Positions 1 to 6,731 of a DNA stretch of 10,077 nt are shown here, piece by piece. The first letter of the stretch is position 1, and every line of letters begins with the position of its first letter. This stretch comes from Chthoniobacter sp. (GTDB taxonomy: Bacteria; Verrucomicrobiota; Verrucomicrobiia; Chthoniobacterales; Chthoniobacteraceae): NCBI GenBank assembly GCA_025351065.1, contig JANXWQ010000359.1:1-10077 (forward strand), read 5' to 3'. The notes under the pieces were generated by a model that did no database searches, was not told the origin of the DNA, and saw only the letters and a program-made list of their open reading frames with translations. The position numbers and the translations under genes were made by a program.

Positions 1-573
1 ATCTGCGACGACATGCAGATTTTCTACACGGACGAAAACATCCGCCGCGTCTGCGCCGTGGTGCGCGCAGCCGCGCCGACGGTCGTGCTCACGCACGGGC
101 TGGAGGATTACATGGAGGATCACATGATCGCCGCGCGACTCGCGGTCACCGCGACTTTCGCGCGCGGCATCCCGCACTACCGCTCGCGCCCGCACCGCCC
201 GCCCACGCTCCAGCCCGTGACGCTCTACCACGCCATGCCGCACGGCCAATGCACGCCGATGCGCCAGCCCGTGCGTCCGGAAATCTACGTGGACACCACC
301 AGCGTCCATGCGGTGAAGCGCGCCGCCCTCGCCTGCCACGCCTCGCAGCGCGAATGGCTCGACGCCTCGCAAGGCCAGGACAACTACCTCTCCGTCATGG
401 ACGGCTTCTCGCTCGCGCTCGGAAAACAGACGCGGAAATTCCCGCACGCCGAAGGCTGGCGGCGGCATCAGCATTACGGCTTCGGCGCGGAGACCGACGA
501 TCCGCTCGCCGGCGCGCTCGGAAAAAAACATCTCCTCAATCGTACAGACGCCGCAGCGCTGAAACGCGGCTGA
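1..573 (+). CDS. PIG-L/LmbE-family deacetylase, 3' part (5' end outside window)
   Basis: This is the C-terminal 190 residues of a protein that enters the window in frame at base 1. PIG-L/LmbE enzymes are zinc-dependent deacetylases that usually remove the acetyl group from N-acetylglucosamine-type sugars. The N-terminal zinc motif (AHPDD type) would lie upstream and is not seen. The fragment shows a hydrophobic strand followed by a Thr-His-Gly, then a D-Y-M-E-D-H block (fragment residues 36-41). His41 matches the third zinc ligand of the family. The following helix and GIPHY segment also fit. The position of the MshB-type catalytic His (HPDH) is Met38 here, which I recall as normal for a 'DYMEDH' subgroup. 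The stop lies 5 bp before the NagB-like gene, so the two are probably co-transcribed and may act in turn on an amino sugar. Some bacteria carry these two domains fused in one protein. The family call is fairly sure; the substrate is unknown. Confidence 0.8.
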   Translation: MCDDMQIFYTDENIRRVCAVVRAAAPTVVLTHGLEDYMEDHMIAARLAVTATFARGIPHYRSRPHRPPTLQPVTLYHAMPHGQCTPMRQPVRPEIYVDTTSVHAVKRAALACHASQREWLDASQGQDNYLSVMDGFSLALGKQTRKFPHAEGWRRHQHYGFGAETDDPLAGALGKKHLLNRTDAAALKRG

Positions 574-578
574 TACTC

Positions 579-1517
579 ATGTCCATGACCCACCACACCT
601 CCGCCATCTCCGCCGACTGGTGGGATTACACCTGCCTCGACAAAGCCCTCATCGACGAAGTCGCGCGCCTTACGCCACGCGATCTGGGACGGCTCTCGCG
701 GCCCGGCTTTCGCGTGGTGCTGTACGACACGCTCGAAGATTTCTACCTCGCCGAAGCGCTGGAGTACATCGCCGCGTGGCGGCAATCGACGGACGACAAT
801 CCGGTGGGCATCTGCGGCCCCATCGGCCCGACCGAGCAGCTCCCGCTCGTCGCGCGCATCGTCAATGCGCTCGGGCTCGACGTGCGCAGCGGGCATTTCT
901 GGGGCATGGACGAGTGGTTCCTCGGCGGCGCGGAGACACCCGTCACGCACCCGCTTTCCTTTGAGCGCGCGGATCGCGAGCTGTGTTTCAGCCGCTTCGA
1001 GAAACCGCTGCGCATCCCCGACGCGCACCTGCATTTTCCGAAAGCCGACACCCACCCGTACCGCGCGAGCTGGACCGCCGGGGTGCGCTGCGCGGTGATG
1101 CAGGGCGGGCAGGGCGACGTGAAGCACTGGGCCTTCAACGATCCCCTGCCCCGCCGCGGCCAATACAAATCCGCGCCGCCTTCCGCGGCCGAGTACCGCA
1201 AGCTCGCCACGCGTGTCGTCGAGCTGCATCCGCTCACCATCGCGCAAAACGCGCGCACCAGCGGCGGCGGCAACATTTCCCTCGTGCCCACACAGGCGAT
1301 CACCGTCGGCCCGGTCGAGACGTGGCTGGCAGAGAAAGTGTCCATCTGGCACGCTGGCGCGCACGACAACCCGTTCGGCCAGCGGCTCACCGCGTTCATG
1401 ATTGCAAAAGGCCTTGCCGATACCTGCGTGCCGATGTCGCTGCTCGCGGATCACCCGAACGTGCAGTTCAACTACTACCGCGGCGGCCTCGGCTCGTGTG
1501 CCGTGGAGATGCACTGA
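579..1517 (+). CDS. Glucosamine-6-phosphate isomerase/deaminase-like protein (NagB fold)
   Basis: The product is 312 aa, somewhat longer than classical NagB (about 266 aa). NagB converts glucosamine-6-phosphate to fructose-6-phosphate plus ammonia in the cytoplasm. Family marks seen: a G-P-I-G-P-T phosphate-loop-like stretch, F-W-G-M-D111-E-W (NagB NMDEY), G-D-V181-K-H183-W-A-F-N-D188-P (NagB GxDGHIAFNEP), and V-P-T-Q-A-I-T-V-G (NagB VPxxALTVG). His183 matches E. coli His143. The position of catalytic Asp141 is Val181, and Glu148 is replaced by Asp188. The protein may therefore be a divergent isomerase rather than a true deaminase. The ATG at 579 is chosen because it is the first start after the upstream stop (5 bp gap); a second ATG lies at 585. 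A longer in-frame opening back to 249 overlaps the deacetylase and is rejected. The gene pairs with the upstream PIG-L gene, implying an amino-sugar pathway. The fold is sure; the exact reaction is open. Confidence 0.82.
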   Translation: MSMTHHTSAISADWWDYTCLDKALIDEVARLTPRDLGRLSRPGFRVVLYDTLEDFYLAEALEYIAAWRQSTDDNPVGICGPIGPTEQLPLVARIVNALGLDVRSGHFWGMDEWFLGGAETPVTHPLSFERADRELCFSRFEKPLRIPDAHLHFPKADTHPYRASWTAGVRCAVMQGGQGDVKHWAFNDPLPRRGQYKSAPPSAAEYRKLATRVVELHPLTIAQNARTSGGGNISLVPTQAITVGPVETWLAEKVSIWHAGAHDNPFGQRLTAFMIAKGLADTCVPMSLLADHPNVQFNYYRGGLGSCAVEMH

Positions 1518-1546
1518 GCGCTGGTAAGACGGAGGACGGTTTTGTT

Positions 1547-1671
1547 TTTTAACGCAGAGGCGCAGAGGCGCAGAGAGCGCAGAGGTTTGGTGCAGGAAAA
1601 GACGCGACCAGATTGGCGACCTCCATCTCTCCCCTCTGCGACCTCTGCGCCTTTGCGTCTCTGCGTTAAAA
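1547..1671. repeat. Long imperfect inverted repeat built from GCAGAG units
   Basis: Left arm about 1547-1585 and right arm about 1633-1671 are reverse complements over about 39 bp with roughly four mismatches. They are separated by a spacer of about 47 bp. The left arm is itself a tandem of 8-9 nt units of the form CGCAGAGG, giving an imperfect periodic structure. The arms begin and end with TTTTAACGC / GCGTTAAAA. I recall similar 'AACGCAGAGRCGCARAGG' palindromes as scattered multi-copy elements in many genomes, where they are often mis-called as small proteins of the type R-R-R-G-R-R-G. It lies exactly between two convergent genes, so it could fold into a long stem that stops transcription from both sides. 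It carries no gene. Confidence 0.85.
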
Positions 1672-1692
1672 TCCGAACGGCATCTCGCTGCA

Positions 1693-2439
1693 TCACCGTG
1701 GCGGCGGCGCGAGATTTTTCTCCACCAGCCGCCGGACGCGGAGCGTGTCCCGGAGCATGGCGAGGCTGTCGTGGAGGATGCGGACTTTGCTTTCACCGGA
1801 GTTGAGCCATTCCACGGGGAGGTCGGCGATCTTGTACCCGAGCCGCTCGGCGAGGAGCAGTACCTCCACGTCGAAGGCAAAGCCGTCGAGCGTCTGGCGG
1901 GAGAAAATGGCGTGCGCGGCCTCGCGGCGGAAGGCTTTGAAACCGCACTGCGTGTCGTGGAGCGAGGCGAGCGCGCACGTTTTCAGGATGCGGTTGAAGG
2001 TCTGGCCCATCGTCCGGCGCAGCCACGACTGGCGGCGGGTGATGCGGCTCATGACGTGCTGGCGGTTGCCGAGCAGGACATCGGCGCGCGGCGCGGTCTC
2101 GAAGCGGGCGAGAAACTCTGGCACGGCGGCGAGCGGCACGCTGAGGTCGGCGTCCATGTAGAAGACGAGTTCGCCGCGGGCGCGCAGCATGCCGGAGCGC
2201 ACGGCGAAGCCTTTGCCGCGCTGCACGGCGTTGTCCACGGCTTGAAAATGAGCTTGTTGCGCGGCGAAGCGGGCGGCTATTTCCAGCGTCCCATCCGTGC
2301 TCCGCTCGACGATGACCAAGACTTCATACGACCGCCCCAAATCCCGGCAGAACGCCGCCAGCTTTTCCAACGCCGGGGGCAGCCGCCGCGCCTCGTTGTA
2401 GGCCGGCACGACGATCGAGAGATATGGGATTTCCGACAT
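1693..2439 (-). CDS. GT2 glycosyltransferase, dolichyl/polyprenyl-phosphate glucose synthase-like
   Basis: The product is 248 aa, a single GT-A domain with no membrane helix. Enzymes of this type move a sugar from a nucleotide sugar to a polyprenyl (dolichyl-type) phosphate at the inner face of the membrane, making the donor for GT-C enzymes. Motifs in order: I-V-V-P-A-Y-N-E (9-16), a nucleotide-binding loop S-T-D-G-T (47-51), R-G-K-G (74-77), the metal-binding D96-A-D98-L-S, D-T-Q-C-G-F-K-A-F (162-170) and G-F-A-F-D-V-E-V-L (186-194). The last two are characteristic of the DPG/DPM-synthase-like branch. The usual D-D-G-S is V-E-R-S here. The ATG at 2439 sits 46 bp from the start of the divergent membrane glycosyltransferase gene, suggesting shared control and function. 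It converges with the NagB-like gene across the long inverted repeat. The family is sure; the sugar and the lipid are inferred. Confidence 0.88.
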   Translation of the reverse strand: MSEIPYLSIVVPAYNEARRLPPALEKLAAFCRDLGRSYEVLVIVERSTDGTLEIAARFAAQQAHFQAVDNAVQRGKGFAVRSGMLRARGELVFYMDADLSVPLAAVPEFLARFETAPRADVLLGNRQHVMSRITRRQSWLRRTMGQTFNRILKTCALASLHDTQCGFKAFRREAAHAIFSRQTLDGFAFDVEVLLLAERLGYKIADLPVEWLNSGESKVRILHDSLAMLRDTLRVRRLVEKNLAPPPR

Positions 2440-2451
2440 TGGGGAGCGCGG

Positions 2452-2481
2452 TCTTTACCAGCCCGACGGGCACGGGGTCAA
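2452..2481 (-). promoter_or_regulatory. Possible sigma70-type promoter for the minus-strand GT2 gene
   Basis: Read on the minus strand, TTGACC (2476-2481) is followed after 18 bp by TAAAGA (2452-2457), an acceptable -35 and a weak -10. Transcription would start only a few bases before the ATG at 2439, giving a very short leader. No Shine-Dalgarno sequence is visible in the gap, which fits near-leaderless translation. The whole 46 bp divergent gap (2440-2485) must hold the promoters of both genes unless they lie inside coding sequence. No clear plus-strand promoter was found. Confidence 0.25.
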
Positions 2482-2485
2482 AGCG

Positions 2486-4093
2486 ATGAACGCCCGCGAC
2501 CGCTGGATTTCCGCGGGCATCATCGCGCTCGCTTTCGCGCTGCGCGTGCTGTGGCTCGGGATGAAGCCGCCGCATTTCGACGAAGGCGTGAACGGCTGGT
2601 TTTGCGACAGCATGACGCGCGACGGCTTCTACCACTACGACCCGACGAACTTCCACGGCCCGCTGCATTTCTACGTGCTGTTTGTGTCGCAGACTTTGTT
2701 TGGCCGCAGCATCTGGGCGCTGCGGCTGCCGCTGGCGCTGGTGAGCACGGGCTGCGTGGCGATGGTGCTGGCCTACCGCTGCTACCTCGGCGAGCGCGTC
2801 TGCCAGATCGCCGCGCTGGCGATGGCGATTTCGCCAGCGATGGTTTTCTACGGGCGCTACGCGATCCACGAATCCTGGCTGCTCTTTTTTCTGCTGCTCA
2901 CCGCGTGGGGCGCGGCGGGCCTGTGGCGCTTCGGCACGCGGCGGCATTTGTGGGCGGCGGCGCTCGGCCTCACCGGCATGATTTTGACGAAAGAGACCTA
3001 TCTCATCCACACCGTCGCTTTCATCCTCGCGGTTCCGTGCCTGCTTTTCTACGAGCGGTTTTTCCGCTCCACACGCTTCGCTTTCGCCGGGTGGAAATTC
3101 GGCCGCCGCGACGTGCTGAAAGTCGCGGGCATGTGCGCGGGGCTGATTGTTTTTTTCTACACCGGCGGGCTGCTCGACTGGCCGTCCGCGACCCCGCCCG
3201 CGACCGGCGCGCGTGGCTCGCTGGCCGGCTTGTATGAATGTTTCGGCACCTGGGTCCACACCGGCACCGCGAGCGTGAGCGGCCACGAAAAACCGTGGCA
3301 CTACTGGCTGCAACTGCTCGCCGGTGTGGAGGTCAACAGCACCGGCGGGCGCGCGCTCGTGACCAGCACCATCTCCAGCGAGTTGCCCGCGGCGCTCGGC
3401 CTGCTCGCGTCCTTGGCGCTGCTCGCGCCGCGCACGAACCGGCTCGCGCGCTACCTCGCGATCTACGGCGTGGGCGCGCTCATCGGCTACAGCCTCGTGC
3501 CTTACAAGACCCCGTGGTGCATCATTTCATTGATCTGGCCGTTCCATTTTGTCTTCGCCCTCGGCGTCGTGCGCGCCGCGCAAAAAGTGGATCGGTGGAG
3601 CACCGTCGCGCTCACCGGGGCGCTCGCACTTTTCACCGTCCGCGCGACCTGGCAGCTCAACTTCCACCACTTCACCGACGACACCGAGCCCTACGTCTAT
3701 GTGCAAACGCGGCCCGACCTCGACCGGCTGCTCGGCCCGCTGCACACGCTCGTCGCGCGCGACCCGCGCAACCGCTACCTCACCGGCCACATCCTCCAGC
3801 CCGAGCAGCACCCGCTCACCTGGCTGCTCAACGATTTTCCGAAGATCGACTTCCCGACCATCGAGCAACTCGCCGAGCCGCCCGATGCCGACGTGCTGCT
3901 CGTGGACGAGCCGCTCGTGGATTCCGTCGAGCCGAACCTGCACTTCAACTATTTCAAGGAGCCGTTCCAACTGCGCGGCACCTCCACGGATTCGGCGACG
4001 CTTTACTTGCGGCAGAGCGCATTCGGCGTGCTGTTTCCGGGGCGCGTGCCGGAGTTTCAGCCGGGCGCGGCGGCTGCAGAGGAGGAAAAGTGA
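2486..4093 (+). CDS. Agl23/TIGR03663-like multi-pass membrane glycosyltransferase (GT-C)
   Basis: The product is 535 aa, with an N-terminal membrane segment (about 8-26) followed by many hydrophobic helices and a soluble C-terminal tail from about residue 390. The first external loop has H30-F-D32-E33-G, the acidic motif at which GT-C enzymes bind lipid-phosphate sugars. It is followed by Y-H-Y-D-P (49-53) and H-G-P-L-H-F-Y (57-63). A T-K-E-T-Y segment and the later Y-K-T-P-W-C block are also typical of proteins annotated TIGR03663 / 'flippase activity-associated protein Agl23'. Such proteins are thought to transfer sugars from a polyprenyl-phosphate donor on the outer side of the membrane. 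The divergent GT2 gene upstream is a plausible maker of that donor. The next gene starts 7 bp after the stop, implying an operon. The start ATG is the first after a 46 bp gap, and no strong ribosome site precedes it. The family resemblance is good; the acceptor is unknown. Confidence 0.8.
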   Translation: MNARDRWISAGIIALAFALRVLWLGMKPPHFDEGVNGWFCDSMTRDGFYHYDPTNFHGPLHFYVLFVSQTLFGRSIWALRLPLALVSTGCVAMVLAYRCYLGERVCQIAALAMAISPAMVFYGRYAIHESWLLFFLLLTAWGAAGLWRFGTRRHLWAAALGLTGMILTKETYLIHTVAFILAVPCLLFYERFFRSTRFAFAGWKFGRRDVLKVAGMCAGLIVFFYTGGLLDWPSATPPATGARGSLAGLYECFGTWVHTGTASVSGHEKPWHYWLQLLAGVEVNSTGGRALVTSTISSELPAALGLLASLALLAPRTNRLARYLAIYGVGALIGYSLVPYKTPWCIISLIWPFHFVFALGVVRAAQKVDRWSTVALTGALALFTVRATWQLNFHHFTDDTEPYVYVQTRPDLDRLLGPLHTLVARDPRNRYLTGHILQPEQHPLTWLLNDFPKIDFPTIEQLAEPPDADVLLVDEPLVDSVEPNLHFNYFKEPFQLRGTSTDSATLYLRQSAFGVLFPGRVPEFQPGAAAAEEEK

Positions 4094-4100
4094 TCGCGCC

Positions 4101-5879
4101 ATGAACTTCGTCGCCGCCATCCTCTACGCCGTCAGCTCCTCCGCACTGCTCGCCGTCGCGCTGGCTTTTGCGCGCGGCGGATTGAGCCCGGTCATCGCCG
4201 GCGCGTCGCTCAGTTTTGGGGCACTGGTCGCGGCGGGGACTTTGTGGCGGAGCCGGCGCGCGCACTTTCCAACGAAGCCCCCCACCGGCTGGGAGTGGGC
4301 CGCGATCATCGCCTTCGCACTCGTCTCGGCGCGGATGTTTCTGTGGCTGGTTTTTCTCGACGGCAACTCGATCAAGGTCGTCTCGCCAAACAACCTCGGC
4401 GACCTCGCGCTGCACCTCACCTACATCAATTTCCTCGCGAGCGGCGTGCCGTTCTGGCCGGACAATCCGATCTTTTTCGGCGGCAAACTCACCTACCCCA
4501 TCGGCACCGATCTTTTCAACAGCCTGCTCACCCTCGCCGGGGTCAATGTGCTGCGCGGGCTCATCTGGACAGGCTTGGCGGGCAGCGCGCTCACCGGCCT
4601 GGCGCTGTGGCGGTGGGGCCGCGGTTTTGCGCTGCTCGGCTTTCTGGCAAATGGCGGGCTGTTCGGGTTCGCGATTTTTTCCACCCATCAGCTCGCCGAT
4701 TTCCAAAGCGAACACGCGTGGAAAAGCCTCGCGCTCGCGCTGCTCGCCACGCAGCGCGGGCTGCTTTTTGCACTGCCCGCGGGGCTGGCGCTGCTGTGCA
4801 GTTGGCGCACGCGCTGGTTCGGAGCGGGCGACGACGGCTGGCGGCTTTCGCGCGGCGGCGAGCTGCTGCTCTACGCGTCGATGCCGCTGTTTCATCTGCA
4901 CACGTTTCTCTTTCTCTCGCTGATGCTCGGCGCGTGGTTCGTGCTGCACGCGCCGGCGCGGCGCGGGCTGGCACAGTTCATCGGCGCGGCCCTCGTGCCC
5001 GCGAGCGCGCTGGTGCTGCTGGTCACGGGCATGATGCACGGCGCGAGTGTGCTGGGCTGGAAAGCCGGCTGGATGTGGGACGACGATCCCTTCGTGCAAT
5101 GGTGCCGCGACCATCTCGGCGAACCCGCGCGCCTGCACGCCGCGGTGCTTTTCTGGCCGATGAATTTCGGGGTGCTGCCGGTGTTCGCGGTCATGCTCGG
5201 CGTGGCGGTGTGGCGGGACAGGCGCTCGCTGTTTCCGGCGGCGGTGGTCTTCCCGGCGCTCGGTGCTTTCGTGCTGTGCTGCTTCGTGAAATTCGCGCCG
5301 TGGGCGTGGGACAACACGAAAATCATGGTCTGGTCGTATCTCGCGGTGCTCCCGTTTTTGTGGACGCACCTCCTCGCCCGCTGGCCGCAGTGGGCGCGGG
5401 CGCTGGGCTGTTTCGCGCTGTTTTTTTCCGGCTTCGTTTCCACGCTCGGCGGCATCGACACCACGCACCGCGGCTACGAAATCGCGACCCGCGAGGAACT
5501 GGACAATGTGGCTGCCGTCGTGCGCGCGCTTCCGGTCTCGGAACGGTTCGTGGGCGCGCCGACATACAATCATCCCCTGCTCCTCTGCGGGCGGAAAATG
5601 GCGCTCGGCTACCCTGGCCACGTCGCCAGCCACGGCCTGCCGTGGCAGGAGCCGTCGTCCAAAGTGGACGCCCTGCTGATGGGCGTGGAGGAGTGGCGCG
5701 AACTCGCCGCGCAACTCAACTGCCGCTACCTTTTTTGGGGCCGCTGCGAGCAAGCCGCGTATCCCGGCTCGAACGAGCCGTGGCGGGAAAGCGCGACCCG
5801 TATCGCCCTCGGCGACTGGGGCGAAATCTACGACCTCCAGACCGCGCCGCCAGTCGATGCCACGACCGGGAAGCCGTGA
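4101..5879 (+). CDS. Multi-pass membrane protein, GT-C-like, function unassigned
   Basis: The product is 592 aa. Hydrophobic segments at about 3-25, 31-49 and 66-86 are followed by further helices through the middle of the protein. The C-terminal part, from about residue 465, is soluble and ends with a G-D-W-G-E-I-Y-D-L stretch. The loop after the third helix has G100-D101-L-A-L-H105, followed by F-W-P-D-N-P and L-T-Y-P-I-G-T-D. This resembles the acidic first loop of GT-C glycosyltransferases. A late G-R-K-M-A-L-G-Y-P-G-H block in the soluble part is also seen in large membrane glycosyltransferase-like proteins. A GGAGG at 4081-4085, inside the end of the previous gene, lies 15 bp before the ATG at 4101 and may serve as a somewhat distant ribosome site. 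An in-frame opening back to 3549 overlaps the Agl23-like gene and is rejected. Gene order suggests it works with the two glycosyltransferases next to it. I do not recognise a named family. Confidence 0.75.
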   Translation: MNFVAAILYAVSSSALLAVALAFARGGLSPVIAGASLSFGALVAAGTLWRSRRAHFPTKPPTGWEWAAIIAFALVSARMFLWLVFLDGNSIKVVSPNNLGDLALHLTYINFLASGVPFWPDNPIFFGGKLTYPIGTDLFNSLLTLAGVNVLRGLIWTGLAGSALTGLALWRWGRGFALLGFLANGGLFGFAIFSTHQLADFQSEHAWKSLALALLATQRGLLFALPAGLALLCSWRTRWFGAGDDGWRLSRGGELLLYASMPLFHLHTFLFLSLMLGAWFVLHAPARRGLAQFIGAALVPASALVLLVTGMMHGASVLGWKAGWMWDDDPFVQWCRDHLGEPARLHAAVLFWPMNFGVLPVFAVMLGVAVWRDRRSLFPAAVVFPALGAFVLCCFVKFAPWAWDNTKIMVWSYLAVLPFLWTHLLARWPQWARALGCFALFFSGFVSTLGGIDTTHRGYEIATREELDNVAAVVRALPVSERFVGAPTYNHPLLLCGRKMALGYPGHVASHGLPWQEPSSKVDALLMGVEEWRELAAQLNCRYLFWGRCEQAAYPGSNEPWRESATRIALGDWGEIYDLQTAPPVDATTGKP

Positions 5880-5895
5880 GAAAGCAGGGGCGCGT

Positions 5896-5966
5896 CTGTA
5901 GGGGAAGCTACCAGCTTCCCCCGTTTCCAGCTCAGCATCGGGGGAAGCTGGCAGTTTCCCCTACAG
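5896..5966. repeat. REP-like double-hairpin repeat between convergent genes
   Basis: Two 28-bp arms (5896-5923 and 5939-5966) are inverted copies of each other with two mismatches, around a 15-bp spacer. Each arm is also a hairpin by itself. The left arm has GGGGAAGCT, a 3-nt loop, then AGCTTCCCC. The right arm has GGGGAAGCT, a 3-nt loop, then AGTTTCCCC with one mismatch. This paired-palindrome design resembles REP/BIME-type elements. It sits just after the stop of the plus-strand membrane gene and overlaps the end of the minus-strand GT2 gene, whose stop codon (5932-5934) is in the spacer. It could act as a bidirectional terminator, although no T-run follows. Confidence 0.85.
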
Positions 5967-6705
5967 CGGTCAGCGGCGCGCTTTCGTAGTCGCCAAACCG
6001 CGCGCGGAAGCCGGCGGCGATGATTTTCACACCGACGGCGAAAGTGCGCCCCAGACTCACGCGCGAAACTTTCTGCTGCCCGGCGATGCGCTCGCGCTCG
6101 CGCACCGGCACCTCGATGATCGCCGCGCCCAGGCGGGCGGCGCGCACCTGCGCCTCGATGGTCCAGCCCATCTTCCACTCGCGCAGCCGCAGCGCGTGAA
6201 ACAGCTCGCGCCCGATGAAGCGCAGCGGCCCGAGGTCGGCGAAAAAACGTCCGGTGAGCAGCCCGCAGAGCGCGCCGAAGACGCGGTTGGCGACGACGTA
6301 CTGCAGGTTCATCAGGCGCCAGTTTGCGCGCAAGCGGGTGCGGCAGCCGAGCACGAGTGCCGCGCCGTTTTCGCGCGCGGCGAGCAGCGCGGCGATGTCG
6401 CGCGGATCGTTCGCGCCGTCGGCGGCGAAGAAGACGTAGCCATCCACGGGCGGGTGCTCGCGCTCGATCAGATCACTCGCCGCCTGGCAGCCGCAGCCGT
6501 AGCCGCGCGCGGCGGTTTCGGCGACGAGCGCGCCGTGGGCGCGGGCGATTTCCGCGGTGCGATCCGTGGAGCAGTTCACGCCCACGGCGACGAGGTAGCT
6601 GCGCCCGGCGAGCGCGGCGTGCAGCTCATCGAGCACCGCACCGAGGCACGGCTCCTCGTCGCACGCCGGGATGATGACGGCGAAAAGCGGAGCGGTGGCG
6701 GGCAT
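5932..6705 (-). CDS. GT2-family glycosyltransferase with repeat-derived C-terminus
   Basis: The product is 257 aa, a GT-A fold of the DPM/DPG-synthase-like group without membrane helices. Motifs: V-I-I-P-A-C-D-E-E (10-18), N-C-S-T-D-R-T (44-50), R-G-Y-G-C-G-C (67-73), F-A94-A-D96-G-A-N-D-P, D157-L-G-P-L-R, W-T-I-E-A-Q-V (181-187) and E-V-P-V-R-E-R-E-R-I (198-207). The last three match GT2 enzymes of the 'GYG...DxDGxNDP...DLGP' type, often linked to lipid-phosphate sugars. The first Asp of the usual D-x-D is Ala94, so metal binding may rely on Asp96 only. Residues from about 247 to 257 are encoded by one arm of the palindromic repeat, so the original C-terminus has been replaced or extended. 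It is the last gene of a three-gene unit, starting 26 bp after the dehydratase stop with no clear ribosome site. The substrate is unknown. Confidence 0.85.
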   Translation of the reverse strand: MPATAPLFAVIIPACDEEPCLGAVLDELHAALAGRSYLVAVGVNCSTDRTAEIARAHGALVAETAARGYGCGCQAASDLIEREHPPVDGYVFFAADGANDPRDIAALLAARENGAALVLGCRTRLRANWRLMNLQYVVANRVFGALCGLLTGRFFADLGPLRFIGRELFHALRLREWKMGWTIEAQVRAARLGAAIIEVPVRERERIAGQQKVSRVSLGRTFAVGVKIIAAGFRARFGDYESAPLTAVGETASFPRC

Positions 6706-6731
6706 GGGTTTTGGAGGCGCGGCGCGGCGGG

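Noticed and set aside
1531..1552. T-rich stretch after the NagB-like gene as a simple intrinsic terminator
   Set aside because: No GC-rich hairpin directly precedes the T-run; the larger inverted repeat downstream is the better candidate.
1542..1805. Small plus-strand ORF starting in the GCAGAG repeat
   Set aside because: Its sequence (N-A-E-A-Q-R-R-R...) is the translation of the repeat itself and then antisense GT2 DNA, a known kind of false gene call.
474..1880. Long minus-strand open frame opposite the NagB-like gene
   Set aside because: It runs antisense to a clear NagB-fold gene, crosses the inverted repeat (giving Arg-rich N-A-E-T-Q-R-R-R text) and has no domain motif. It is a GC-rich shadow frame.
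1771..3237. 488-aa plus-strand open frame
   Set aside because: It overlaps the GT2 gene in antisense and the Agl23-like gene in another frame, both of which have clear family motifs; its own product is Arg/Ala-rich with no motif.
3954..5753. 599-aa minus-strand open frame
   Set aside because: It is antisense to the hydrophobic 592-aa membrane protein; the product is His/Arg/Glu-rich low-complexity, as expected from the complement of a membrane gene.
4244..5989. 581-aa plus-strand frame overlapping the same membrane gene
   Set aside because: Arg/Ala-rich shadow frame without motifs; it ends inside the REP-like repeat.
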